NCBI RefSeq assembly: GCF_014645515.1
Contig: NZ_BMLW01000011.1
Coordinates: 154,034-218,033, forward strand
Source of the DNA: Oceanobacillus neutriphilus
GTDB taxonomy: Bacteria; Bacillota; Bacilli; Bacillales; Amphibacillaceae
DNA: 64,000 nt
Reading direction: 5' to 3'
The position numbers and the translations under genes are program-made. The notes beneath the pieces are model-generated. The model had not been told where the DNA came from and did not search any database. It saw only the letters and a program-made list of their open reading frames with translations. Positions 52,624 to 60,582 of this stretch are shown here, in pieces (positions within the stretch are counted from its first letter, which is position 1; every line of letters begins with the position of its first letter).

Positions 52624-53460
52624 ATGAAAGAGAAAGGAAAAAAGCCTATTTTTAAGAAATGGTGGTTTTGGATAATCGTTGTTTTCGTTATTGGAGCAAT
52701 CGGCACTACTCTTGATGATGATACTGCTGCAGACGATGATGAGGTAAAATCTGTTCAAGCAGAAAATAAGAAAAACGAAACAACTGATCAGAACGAGGAA
52801 GAAAAGCTAACAGAGGATAATAAAGATAAGGGTGAAAATACAGATTCAGAGAAAAAAGATACTTCAAGCAAAATGGAAGAGAGCACCGATGACGACGAGA
52901 GCACGGATTCTGAAAAAACCGAAGCAGCGAACAATTCAAAAGATACGGAAGAAAGCGCTCATAAAGAGAAAGAAAAAGAGGAAGAAACAGATACAGAAGA
53001 TGATGTTCCGACCGAATACACCTCTGCGTTAAATTCCGCAGAAAGCTATTCAGATTTAATGAGTATGTCAAAAGTAGGCATTTTTGATCAGCTTACTTCC
53101 GAGTATGGCGATCAATTCCCAGAAGAAGCAGCTCAATATGCAATTGACAACATGGAAGCGGATTGGAATCAAAATGCCTTGAACTCAGCAGAAAGCTACA
53201 GCGATATTATGCATATGTCTAAAGCAGGTATATACGAACAATTAATCTCTGAATACGGCGATCAATTCACTGCTGAAGAAGCGCAGTACGCTGTGGATAA
53301 TATAGAAGCAAATTGGAATGAAAACGCATTGGAATCGGCCAAAAGCTATCAAGAGACAATGGATATGTCACATGAAGCAATCAGAGACCAGTTAACTTCA
53401 GATTACGGTGAAAAATTCACTCAAGAAGAAGCGGATTATGCAGTTGAGAATTTAGATTAA
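52624..53460 (+). CDS. Membrane-anchored protein with three Ltp (superinfection-exclusion type) repeats
   Basis: The 278-residue protein has a membrane helix (WWFWIIVVFVIGAIGTTL, about 13-30), a long Asp/Glu/Ser/Lys linker (31-130), and three tandem repeats of 46-48 residues, each beginning ALNSAESYS, ALNSAESYS and ALESAKSYQ and containing MSK/H-GI-x-QL and FtxEEAxYAVDN. This is the Ltp host-cell-surface lipoprotein repeat (PF07553), known from phage TP-J34 Ltp, which blocks DNA injection of related phages. Here the anchor is a membrane helix, not a lipobox. Confidence 0.82.
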   Translation: MKEKGKKPIFKKWWFWIIVVFVIGAIGTTLDDDTAADDDEVKSVQAENKKNETTDQNEEEKLTEDNKDKGENTDSEKKDTSSKMEESTDDDESTDSEKTEAANNSKDTEESAHKEKEKEEETDTEDDVPTEYTSALNSAESYSDLMSMSKVGIFDQLTSEYGDQFPEEAAQYAIDNMEADWNQNALNSAESYSDIMHMSKAGIYEQLISEYGDQFTAEEAQYAVDNIEANWNENALESAKSYQETMDMSHEAIRDQLTSDYGEKFTQEEADYAVENLD

Positions 53461-53536
53461 TTTAAAAAATAAACATCCCTTTATCAGGACCATCAAAAGG
53501 GATCGAATAACCAAATGAAACCTAAGAAACGGATTT

Positions 53537-53574
53537 TCCTCCTGCTGACAACCTTGTTAGAAGGAGGATTTTTT
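53537..53574 (+). terminator. Terminator after the Ltp-repeat gene
   Basis: TCCTCCT and AGGAGGA outer arms with inner CTGACAA/TTGTTAG pairing and a T-run. Confidence 0.8.
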
Positions 53575-53683
53575 AACAGTTAAAAAAGCATAAACTTTCT
53601 TACTGCATAAGTGTAACGAAGGCTGTCATCTAAAAGCTTGGTGACAACCAAGTTTTCTAATAAACTCTGTCCATAGCAGAATG

Positions 53684-54595
53684 TCAAATACGGCATCTCA
53701 CAAACCATTCGGGCGGATTATTATTATTAAAATCATGTGATTCAACGATAAATCGCGTTCTCTCCTGCACAGCTTTTAAATCACCTCTCAAGTAACCGCT
53801 TATATGACTTGCATGCTGGTTTAAAGCAACAAATAAATTGTACTTCCTCCAGAATGAATCTGGAATTTTATGATCAAAATATCCCTTTACCTGCCCTTTA
53901 GCAAAATAAGTGCTTGTCTGTATTGTATATTTCGGCAGCTTAAAAAACTCTTCCCATGGATCTCCCCAATCGAATGAATCAAAATCGATAATTCCGTTTA
54001 ACTTTTCATTTTTAATAATAATATTTTGAGGGTGGAAATCATCATGCTGGAAAACGACTGGACTGTCCTTTAACAAATAGATATTTATATTGATATAATC
54101 CTCTATACATTTTTGTTTGTAAAAGGTCAAGCCATATTCTTCACAGGATTTTAATTTATCATGATATTTGCGCAATCTTTTTTGTTACCAGTTAAATGTA
54201 GAGTCCGGTGTTAATAAATGAATTTTTCTTAATTCCCTCCCGGCTTGCAAGCCGATTTTATACTGTGAATGCTCCCCCAGTTCAGGTAAAGCTGCATCAC
54301 CGCTTTTTCCTTTAATATAAGGCAGAATCAGATAGCATATCTGCTCTTTTTCGCTGTATCCAAACAGCTTTGCTTTTTGGCATAAGACTTTATTCTGATA
54401 GTGTTTGTTTAATAGCTCAAATTCATGTTTAACTCTATCTTTTTTCCAAATATCATATATTTTCAATAGATATGCCGGATTGTTTTCAGATGCATAGAGT
54501 TTATATTTTTTTGCAGAGGAGTACCTTGCTTTTAATTCTTTATAGCTTTCTGCGTGCAGATAATTAGAAGTGATGATCTCTCTAATATTAACCAT
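53684..54595 (-). pseudogene. Aminoglycoside phosphotransferase-like gene with internal stop
   Basis: Two blocks are in the same frame and separated only by TAA at 54187-54185. The N-terminal block has the nucleotide-binding lobe (KKYKLYASENNPAYLLKIYDIWKKD), and the C-terminal block has the catalytic Brenner-like motif FQHDDFHPQNIIIKNEKLNGIIDFDSFDWGDPWEEF split along its length (His-Asp, then IDFD). The stop stands in NW-stop-QKRLRKYHDK, where a tyrosine or similar residue would restore a protein of about 303 residues. A single substitution therefore inactivates it unless readthrough occurs. Confidence 0.8.
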
Positions 54596-54636
54596 ATAGT
54601 CCCCACCATAAGCTCCTGTGCCTCATCCAAATTTTA

Positions 54637-55161
54637 TCACTCGTACTCTTTCTCTTTTTTATGCCATTCCAAAGCTTTCTGCTCCAGTTCACTTACATAG
54701 CTTCTTTTTGCTTTACTATATTCTTTTGTATCGTGATACTTCATTGCTAACTGCTCTTTATATGTACTATATTTAATAGCTTCATCCTTATGTATTCTTA
54801 AATAATCTCTAAATATCAAATGTCTGTCTATCTCCCTATTGCCTTCTTGATAGATATGTATATGGTGTGTTCTGTCCTCGCCACCTTTTCGCAATAATCT
54901 TCTGCCTTCAATGCCCCATTCTCCAGCTATATCATATCCTAATTTCCTCAATTGCGAGTTAAACTGATCAACTTTATCAATATTTTTAACAATAACCATC
55001 ATATCGATTACTGATTTAGCCTTCATATTAACAATCGAGGTGCTGCCAAAGTGCTCAAATTGAATAACAAGTTCTCCAAACAGTTCTTTTAACCGCTTAC
55101 ATTCTTTTTTATATTCATTTATCCATTCGGGATTATAAGGACTTAATCTGACTTTCAACAT
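54637..55161 (-). CDS. GrpB/UPF0157 family protein
   Basis: The 174-residue nucleotidyltransferase-fold protein has the family marks LSPYNPEWINEYKKEC, FEHFGSTSIVNMKAKSVIDMMVIV and HHIHIYQEGNREIDRHLIFRDYLR. The GS-x-S-I motif and nearby acidic residues resemble the nucleotidyltransferase active site. Some relatives modify coenzyme A or antibiotics, but the activity of this protein is unknown. AGGAG lies close to the ATG. Confidence 0.85.
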   Translation of the reverse strand: MLKVRLSPYNPEWINEYKKECKRLKELFGELVIQFEHFGSTSIVNMKAKSVIDMMVIVKNIDKVDQFNSQLRKLGYDIAGEWGIEGRRLLRKGGEDRTHHIHIYQEGNREIDRHLIFRDYLRIHKDEAIKYSTYKEQLAMKYHDTKEYSKAKRSYVSELEQKALEWHKKEKEYE

Positions 55162-55378
55162 ATCTCCTCTTTTCTATTTAAAGTTTAAGATAACCTTCTC
55201 AGCCTGATTTTGAGCCAAGGCAATGCAAAAAAGTCCATCCTATTTTTAAATTGTTTATTTAACAATATAACTTGAGTATTGGAATTAAAGGAATTGTTTC
55301 TGGTTTTTTTGTATTTATCAAATTACTTTTTGTTACTATTTTCTCATTACAAAATAAAAAGCCATCCTATAGACAGCC

Positions 55379-55810
55379 CTATGTAAAGTCCATATTCTTA
55401 ATACAGTTTTTTTGCAGCCATACTGCTACTTCCTCTATCCCCCATCGTTTTTGACGGGGTATACTGTCATCACATACCTTCATTGCTACATGGTAAAGTT
55501 CTAAACTTTCATCATCTACATCAATTTCGTAACCATTAATAAGTAAGAAAGTAATGCAGCACATAACGCCAGTTCTCTTATTTCCATCAGAGAAATATTG
55601 ATGTGTTGCGAATCCTTCTAAATAACAAGCCGCTTTCATAAAAATACCGGGGTATAATTCTTGACCATACGAATACTAAAAAGGTTTCTCAGCCATATAA
55701 TCAATATATCCCGGTTCATTTTCTCCGTATACCCCTCCGAAAACTTGAATAGCTTCATCGTGTAAACACCTTATATCATCAAAATCTAATTGAATAAATT
55801 CTTTTTTCAA
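55379..55810 (-). pseudogene. Doc/Fic-family toxin gene with internal stop
   Basis: From TTG 55810 the frame reads KKEFIQLDFDDIRCLHDEAIQVFGG, then MAEKPF, an in-frame TAG (55678-55676), YSYGQELYPGIF, and the Fic active motif HQYFSDGNKRTG. The C-terminal part remains open to 55379. A CAG to TAG change would explain the stop. Doc toxins phosphorylate EF-Tu and form type II systems with an upstream antitoxin; a small gene lies directly upstream. The C-terminal block could still be made from the ATG at 55639 but would lack the first helices. Confidence 0.78.
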
Positions 55811-55817
55811 CTTGGAA

Positions 55818-55946
55818 TCAACTCTTACTTAATTTTTCTATAGATTTTTCATATTTTTTGGAGAGATATTTGGATGCATTCTTAATTTTGTCTTTTGTTT
55901 TATCGTCATTTAAATTTCTTTTTAGTTGTTCTTGAGGCATAACCAT
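55818..55946 (-). CDS. Small protein, probable partner (antitoxin) of the Doc-like gene
   Basis: This 42-residue lysine-rich protein starts MVMPQEQLKRNLND; GAGGAGG lies 8 nt before the ATG at 55946, while a longer form from 55973 (51 residues, with MCNHEEEKD) also has a fair ribosome site. It ends 8 nt before the toxin start. The role as antitoxin is inferred only from position and size. Confidence 0.5.
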   Translation of the reverse strand: MVMPQEQLKRNLNDDKTKDKIKNASKYLSKKYEKSIEKLSKS

Positions 55947-56015
55947 ATCTTTTTCCTCCTCATGATTGCACATACAACTACCACCTTTGTGAATAAATAA
56001 TAATAGTATATGCAC

Positions 56016-56392
56016 TTTTATAATTATATATTACACTTAACACATTAAAAAGTAAACTAAAGCAAGTTAAATGGGGCATTTATAGTTTCGATGTTTGTGA
56101 CGTTCTGTAGATACTTTTGGTAATGATAAGCAACAAAAAAACACTCCTTATTATTCACTGCTTTAATGAACAACAAGAAATGTTTTACCTAACTCTTACT
56201 TCGAGCATGAAGCATTCTAAAAAATGGAGACGGAGGGATACATCTAAGCAGTAATCTAATGCATTTAAAATGTATCATTAATATTGATTTATATACATTT
56301 AATCAATAGATAAAAGGATTGGATAAACATATATTTTTAATGGTTCAGTATCATTTATGGTATCACAGAGAGAGGGATAATCCCTCTCTTTT
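56016..56392. other. Gene-free AT-rich gap at the left side of the phage-like module
   Basis: No coding frame or known RNA is recognisable. At the right end a perfect hairpin (56369-56389, AGAGAGGGA/TCCCTCTCT) is followed by T6 on the plus strand, so it would end a plus-strand transcript, although no plus-strand gene is present upstream. It may contain an element boundary, but no attachment-site duplication could be located. Confidence 0.4.
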
Positions 56393-56980
56393 TTAATACA
56401 CCTGAAACTTCAATCCATGCTTTTCACATAGATCTTTTATCTTCTTTTTCCTCAATTCAGATGCAACACACCAAATAACAGTCGGACGATGATTGTATTG
56501 CTTAAATATCATTTGAGAAAGATCTTTATACTTTTTTATCTTATCGATATTAGTTGCCATTGTTTGCTGATTATCTACCTCGACAAATTGATACTCCCCA
56601 GCTTTTTTAAAAGTAGCATCTGGAATTAATTTATTATTTCCCCATTTAACTGGCCTTTCCTTTTTCCAGTCAGAGGGCATCCCTAACTTTATATATAAAT
56701 CATTCCGCATAAGAACATGAACAACTTCTTTCTTATTTAATTGTCCCTGATTTGAACCGATAATTTGTTTTCCTTTATTGGACAAATAATAAATATTTTT
56801 CTCCATCCGTGAAACAAGCAATAATTTATCTTTTTCCATCCTGGATAAAATGCGTTGTGCATTACGATCACCACCAAGGTTATTTATTACCTGTAGCTGT
56901 TCCCGAGTGGCATATGTCAAACTATCCAAAGATAACAGTATCTGTTCGTCTCTCTGTTGCCTTTTCATCTGTGCTAACAT
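56393..56980 (-). CDS. Replication-relaxation family protein
   Basis: This 195-residue protein resembles the replication-relaxation family (PF13814) found on plasmids and prophage-like elements of bacilli. It has an N-terminal winged helix (RDEQILLSLDSLTYATREQLQVIN) and a C-terminal part with PDATFK, QFVEVDNQQT and a late TVIWCVASE strand that resembles a restriction-nuclease-like fold. It overlaps the FtsK-like gene by 59 nt in another frame, so the two are co-expressed. ATG at 56980 with GGGAGG 10 nt upstream. Confidence 0.75.
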   Translation of the reverse strand: MLAQMKRQQRDEQILLSLDSLTYATREQLQVINNLGGDRNAQRILSRMEKDKLLLVSRMEKNIYYLSNKGKQIIGSNQGQLNKKEVVHVLMRNDLYIKLGMPSDWKKERPVKWGNNKLIPDATFKKAGEYQFVEVDNQQTMATNIDKIKKYKDLSQMIFKQYNHRPTVIWCVASELRKKKIKDLCEKHGLKFQVY

Positions 56981-58046
56981 AGTCAACAAACCTCCCTTTG
57001 ATATCTGAATCAGCCACGTATGGCACCTGTATTACGTGTTTGTCAGCAGTGCGATAAATAGCTCTCCCAACATTATTTAACGCTTCTGCTCCCTGCTCAT
57101 CTAATGCTACTCGGCTTGCAACCTCTGTGGGCAATCTAAAGCTAATCTTTGCATCAGCATTTTGTTTAATTTGACGGGGCAAAGTATCAGCTGTGGGGTA
57201 TTGAGTGGCAAAGATTAAACGATATCCAAGGGCCCCAGCTACTCTTGCGATGTTGGATAACGCGTACTGGCAATAATCTATATCAAGTTTTTCATCCTTA
57301 TCCATGTACTTGTGCGGTACTAACTCTGCGCCTTCATCCACTATGATAAATTTACGTTTTTTTATATTTGTATTTAATACATTGGTGTACCCTTTTGATT
57401 TAAAAAATGCCATATCTCTTTCTATTTCATCAGATAAACTATCCAGTAAATTAAATGCATCCAATGTATTACTTGCAATTGATCTAATCTGTTTATAATT
57501 ATGCTGTGCAAACTCCAATCCACCTTTTAGATCAATCACATAAAATTCAACATCATCAGGATGATTATTAATTAAATGTGCTGTTATTAATTTGAGAAGA
57601 ACAGTTTTTCCTTGCCTGGTCATTCCAGCTATTGTCATATGAGGTATCTTATCAAAATCATGTATTACGGGGCCATCTAATGATGTTCCTATAGGTAAAG
57701 TCCACCCTTCCGTTTCCGGCCAGTCATAATCAATCTTCGCAGGCAAAGTCTGCTTATAAACTTTGATATGCAGTTTAGTTTTAGCGAAGATAATTTTTAC
57801 TGGCTTATTAAGCACCTTCTCCAGTACCTGCAGCTTATCATCATCCACAAGACCATAAGGCACATGATAGCTGTATAGTGTGTATTTATCTGTATTATGG
57901 GTTTTAAAATGTTTTGGTTCCCTGTCTTTAACTTTATAATTTAAATTCCTAAATGTGTGCTGTATTTTATCTTTATCAGATTTATTCCATTTCGCAGCTG
58001 CATAAATCGTAAAGGCAGCCAAGCCTCCCCCTACTAATAAATCCAT
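56922..58046 (-). CDS. FtsK/SpoIIIE-type DNA translocase of a mobile element
   Basis: The 374-residue protein has one N-terminal membrane helix (LLVGGGLAAFTIYAAAKW), a small domain, and a RecA-type motor: Walker A AGMTRQGKTVLLKL (about 140), Walker B KFIIVDEGAEL (about 253), and a FATQYPTADTLP sensor strand. It lacks the DNA-recognition gamma domain of FtsK. Such ATPases with a replication-relaxation partner occur on phage-like and conjugative elements and probably act in replication or DNA transfer. The ATG at 58046 has AGGGGTG upstream. Confidence 0.82.
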   Translation of the reverse strand: MDLLVGGGLAAFTIYAAAKWNKSDKDKIQHTFRNLNYKVKDREPKHFKTHNTDKYTLYSYHVPYGLVDDDKLQVLEKVLNKPVKIIFAKTKLHIKVYKQTLPAKIDYDWPETEGWTLPIGTSLDGPVIHDFDKIPHMTIAGMTRQGKTVLLKLITAHLINNHPDDVEFYVIDLKGGLEFAQHNYKQIRSIASNTLDAFNLLDSLSDEIERDMAFFKSKGYTNVLNTNIKKRKFIIVDEGAELVPHKYMDKDEKLDIDYCQYALSNIARVAGALGYRLIFATQYPTADTLPRQIKQNADAKISFRLPTEVASRVALDEQGAEALNNVGRAIYRTADKHVIQVPYVADSDIKGRFVDYVSTDEKATERRTDTVIFG

Positions 58047-58263
58047 ATTCGCACCCCTATTCGTACGCATATACGCTTTGCTATTCACATCGGTAACTGT
58101 TCGTGCGTATATTCGTTTGTTGTTAAATCAACTTAAATGTTGTGTGGTACAAACTGTTATTTATGGTGTACAATAAACTATATGCAAACGTTGGAGAAAT
58201 GATACAAAAATACTTCGATATAAGTTGAACTAAATTGATGAATTTTATATAAGGATGATGCAT

Positions 58264-58470
58264 ATGAATTTAAAAAGTAACATTAATAAGATAATACAGG
58301 AAAAGGGATTAAAAAATAAATGGGTTGCGAATCAACTAAATGTCAGTCCGAACATTATTTCCAGATGGGTTAATAATAAAAGCATGCCATCTGTAGAAAA
58401 TCTATTCTTGTTAGCGAAGTTATTGGATTGCAAAGTAGATGACCTTTATTATTGGGATGAAAATGACTAG
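58264..58470 (+). CDS. XRE-family (Cro/CI-like) repressor
   Basis: The 68-residue protein is a single helix-turn-helix domain: INKIIQEKGLKNKWVANQLNVSPNIISRWVNNKSMPSVENLFLLAKLL along 5-52. Divergent from the FtsK-like gene, it likely keeps the element's replication genes in check. AAGGA lies 8 nt before the ATG at 58264. The 58047-58263 gap holds direct repeats of the type TATACGCACGAACAG / TATATGCGTACGAATAG on the minus strand that may be its operators or an origin. Confidence 0.85.
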   Translation: MNLKSNINKIIQEKGLKNKWVANQLNVSPNIISRWVNNKSMPSVENLFLLAKLLDCKVDDLYYWDEND

Positions 58471-58536
58471 GTATATTATTCCTTACAAAGATAAGGTATA
58501 ATTTTCCTATACATATAAAAAAGGGGGATTTTAGAA

Positions 58537-59244
58537 ATGAAGAAATTACTATTTGTATTATTACTATCATTGTTTTTGGTTGCTTGCGGGAATGAATCAG
58601 ACGCAGAATCGGGAAAGGAAGAACAAAAAGAGGACCAAAAAGCAGAAAATGATAATACAGAAGAAGCAAACAATGAAACAGAAGAAAATGAAACAATTGA
58701 AGAAGATGAATATTCTTTCGAAAATGAGTATGGCACGTTTGACTTAGTTGGTATGTACTACAGCGAAGACGAAGACCAAGAGCCAGGTTTTTATAAAATT
58801 GACTTTGATGGTTTTCTTTTAAATATGACCGTCTCTCTTGTCGACATTGAATTAAGTGAAGAAGCACAATGGGAAGAACGTTTTGCTGGGAAAGAACACT
58901 CAAGAGCATTACTTATTTTTACAGAGGCTGAAAACACTACAGATATGGAGATTGATTTTAACGGGACTTCACATATCGTAACTAGTGACAAACAACAAGT
59001 ATATCCAGAGTACGGAATAATGTCTGAAAACGAGGCTGTTATGACTTATCATGGACAGGTAATGCAAGAGGGCTACTTCATTGTACCATTAAAAGATGAT
59101 AGCCTTCCAGAAAGCATTAACTTGACGTTTGAAGCTCCGTACGAAGTTATAAATGGAGGTGTCGATCCGATTAATGGTAAAGTTGGGGAAGATACAGAAT
59201 TTGAAATGATTTTTATGAGTAAAGAAGAAATGGAAGAACAGTAA
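58537..59244 (+). CDS. Lipoprotein of unknown function
   Basis: This 235-residue protein has a lipobox LVAC (Cys 17), an acidic Glu/Asn/Lys linker (18-62), then a beta-rich domain of about 170 residues with no family that I recognise. AGGGGG precedes the ATG. A location next to the XRE gene in a prophage suggests a lysogenic-conversion or surface-exclusion gene, but no direct evidence supports this. Confidence 0.7.
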   Translation: MKKLLFVLLLSLFLVACGNESDAESGKEEQKEDQKAENDNTEEANNETEENETIEEDEYSFENEYGTFDLVGMYYSEDEDQEPGFYKIDFDGFLLNMTVSLVDIELSEEAQWEERFAGKEHSRALLIFTEAENTTDMEIDFNGTSHIVTSDKQQVYPEYGIMSENEAVMTYHGQVMQEGYFIVPLKDDSLPESINLTFEAPYEVINGGVDPINGKVGEDTEFEMIFMSKEEMEEQ

Positions 59245-59246
59245 GA

Positions 59247-59271
59247 GGGGTTTATCCCCTCTTTTTTTATA
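59247..59271 (+). terminator. Terminator after the lipoprotein gene
   Basis: GAGGGG facing CCCCTC with a T7 tail. The convergent small gene ends inside it. Confidence 0.85.
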
Positions 59272-59503
59272 CACTTTCTACCTGGATTATCCAATTGAAT
59301 GGAATTTCTAATTTCCCATCACTGTTAGAACATTTAATAATCATATCCCAGATGTTTATTGGTTCATCTATTTTACAGGTGATTTCTTTAAACTCATTAT
59401 CATTAAAATATTTAATTTGTACTTCTGTTCCCCACTCGTAAGCATCCGATATCCTAATCCCTTTAAGCTCTATTTGGTCAAAATCTAACGCTGGCTTTTC
59501 CAC
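59267..59503 (-). CDS. Small hypothetical protein coupled to the WYL-like gene
   Basis: The 78-residue protein, starting with GTG that shares its first base with the TAG stop of the upstream gene (TAGTG), has no recognised family. It contains VQIKYFNDNEFKEITCKID and an acidic profile. TTGGAG is 4 nt before the GTG. Stop-start overlap implies translational coupling with the SOS-type gene upstream. Confidence 0.6.
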   Translation of the reverse strand: MEKPALDFDQIELKGIRISDAYEWGTEVQIKYFNDNEFKEITCKIDEPINIWDMIIKCSNSDGKLEIPFNWIIQVESV

Positions 59504-59718
59504 TATGCTCCAACACTCCTTTTCGGCTGACCACATGATAAAATATTATTTATTTTAAAGCTACGTACTTGCTTTCTGTAATAGCAATATGCAAGAACCT
59601 TCGCATCACCTATATCCACTATTCTAATAATCCTTTGGCTAACATCGCCTTCAGAGTCCATATAATAAATCATAACTTTTTCTTTATTCTCCATCGCACT
59701 AATCAAAAATCCAATCAT
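59503..59718 (-). CDS. Small WYL-like / YolD-partner protein
   Basis: This 71-residue protein has the strand pattern KVMIYYMDSEGDVSQRIIRIVDIGDAKVLAYCYYRKQVRSFKINNILS along 12-59, resembling a short WYL-type beta domain as found with YolD proteins. GGAGGTG lies 6 nt before the ATG at 59718. It is divergent from the YolD-like gene, with a LexA-type box between them. Confidence 0.65.
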   Translation of the reverse strand: MIGFLISAMENKEKVMIYYMDSEGDVSQRIIRIVDIGDAKVLAYCYYRKQVRSFKINNILSCGQPKRSVGA

Positions 59719-59747
59719 CTGACCCACCTCCATAAATTACCGTTTGA

Positions 59748-59803
59748 CGAATGTTTGTTCTGGTTATAATATTAATATAACACAAAACAAGAACAAATGT
59801 ACT
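59748..59803. promoter_or_regulatory. LexA-type boxes between the WYL-like and YolD-like genes
   Basis: CGAATGTTTGTTCT at 59748-59761 fits the Bacillus LexA/DinR pattern CGAAC-N4-GTTCG with two changes. AGAACAAATGTACT at 59790-59803 is a weaker second site (GAAC-N4-GTAC). They lie between the divergent starts, so SOS induction of both genes is likely. Confidence 0.65.
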
Positions 59804-59836
59804 GTTATTTTTTAGTAATAAAGGAGATGAATATAA

Positions 59837-60235
59837 GTGGAAGAGTTCGCTATAACTCGCTTCACACCTGAAATGTTTGGATATACAGACAGAGGTATTT
59901 TAAAGTGGCAGGGTATGATACTTGCTGATCAGACGGATGCGCTAAAAAAGATGGAGAGTGAACTTACTGAAATTGAAGGCAAAGAGGAAATGTCTGAAGT
60001 AGAAATATCTCAAGTGCTGTATAGAGCATTTGCATCAGACTATCCCGTTGCAATACAAGCTAACATATTACGTAACGGAAGCTTTTATAACGACGTAATT
60101 TGTAAAGTGGCTGGATATGGCGGCAACAAGATACACCTGCAGATAATAGATGGAAGAGAAGCAAGTTGCAGTCTTGAAGAGATAAGAAATATCGAAATGC
60201 TGGATCCGTTGGTTTGGTATAATAAACGGAAATGA
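59837..60235 (+). CDS. YolD-like family protein
   Basis: The 132-residue protein has the YolD start FGYTDRGILKWQGMILADQTDALKK and a C-terminal beta domain (PVAIQANILRNGSFYNDVICKVAGYGGNKIHLQI split along 73-105). YolD proteins are normally paired with a Y-family polymerase (UvrX) in SPbeta-like prophages and are SOS-induced. No polymerase gene follows here. GTG start at 59837 with AAGGAGATG upstream. Confidence 0.78.
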   Translation: MEEFAITRFTPEMFGYTDRGILKWQGMILADQTDALKKMESELTEIEGKEEMSEVEISQVLYRAFASDYPVAIQANILRNGSFYNDVICKVAGYGGNKIHLQIIDGREASCSLEEIRNIEMLDPLVWYNKRK

Positions 60236-60260
60236 TATTCATCAGTTAACTTATTTATCA

Positions 60261-60289
60261 TTGACTGCTAGACCGTTATCGGTTAACAT
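60261..60289 (+). promoter_or_regulatory. Promoter with internal operator before the excisionase-type gene
   Basis: TTGACT (60261-60266), 17-nt spacer, TAACAT (60284-60289). The spacer contains ACCGTTATCGGT (60272-60283), the same 12-mer as in the next promoter, at the same distance from the -35. Confidence 0.65.
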
Positions 60290-60320
60290 TTATCTATAAC
60301 GATACGGAGGGAGTAGCAAC

Positions 60321-60506
60321 ATGAAAAATCAAAATGTATTAGAACAAATAATGGGCGTAGAAACAGCAGGTGAATTATGGGGATTTTCTCCCGATCACGT
60401 TAAAAAACTTTGTCGGGATGGTAAAGTTAAAGCTGTAAAGATTGGCAAGACGTGGATTTTAGATAAAAATCAAGAAAATCCTAAAAAAATAACAAAAGGT
60501 GATTGA
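60321..60506 (+). CDS. Excisionase-type helix-turn-helix protein
   Basis: This 61-residue protein has the winged-helix excise/MerR-like pattern ETAGELWGFSPDHVKKLCRDGKVKAVKIGKTWILDK at 14-49. It may act as excisionase or as a small repressor. GGAGGGAG precedes the ATG. Promoters before and after it carry the same operator, so it is one candidate for their regulator, with the XRE protein as the alternative. Confidence 0.78.
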   Translation: MKNQNVLEQIMGVETAGELWGFSPDHVKKLCRDGKVKAVKIGKTWILDKNQENPKKITKGD

Positions 60507-60531
60507 CCAAATAACCGTTATCGGTTATAAT
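60503..60531 (+). promoter_or_regulatory. Consensus promoter with internal operator before the 78-residue gene
   Basis: TTGACC (60503-60508), 17-nt spacer, TATAAT (60526-60531). The spacer carries ACCGTTATCGGT at 60514-60525. The -35 overlaps the end of the upstream HTH gene. Confidence 0.75.
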
Positions 60532-60582
60532 ATAATTAAGAGGCTAAGATACATCCTCAAAAACTAAAAGGAGATGTTATAA

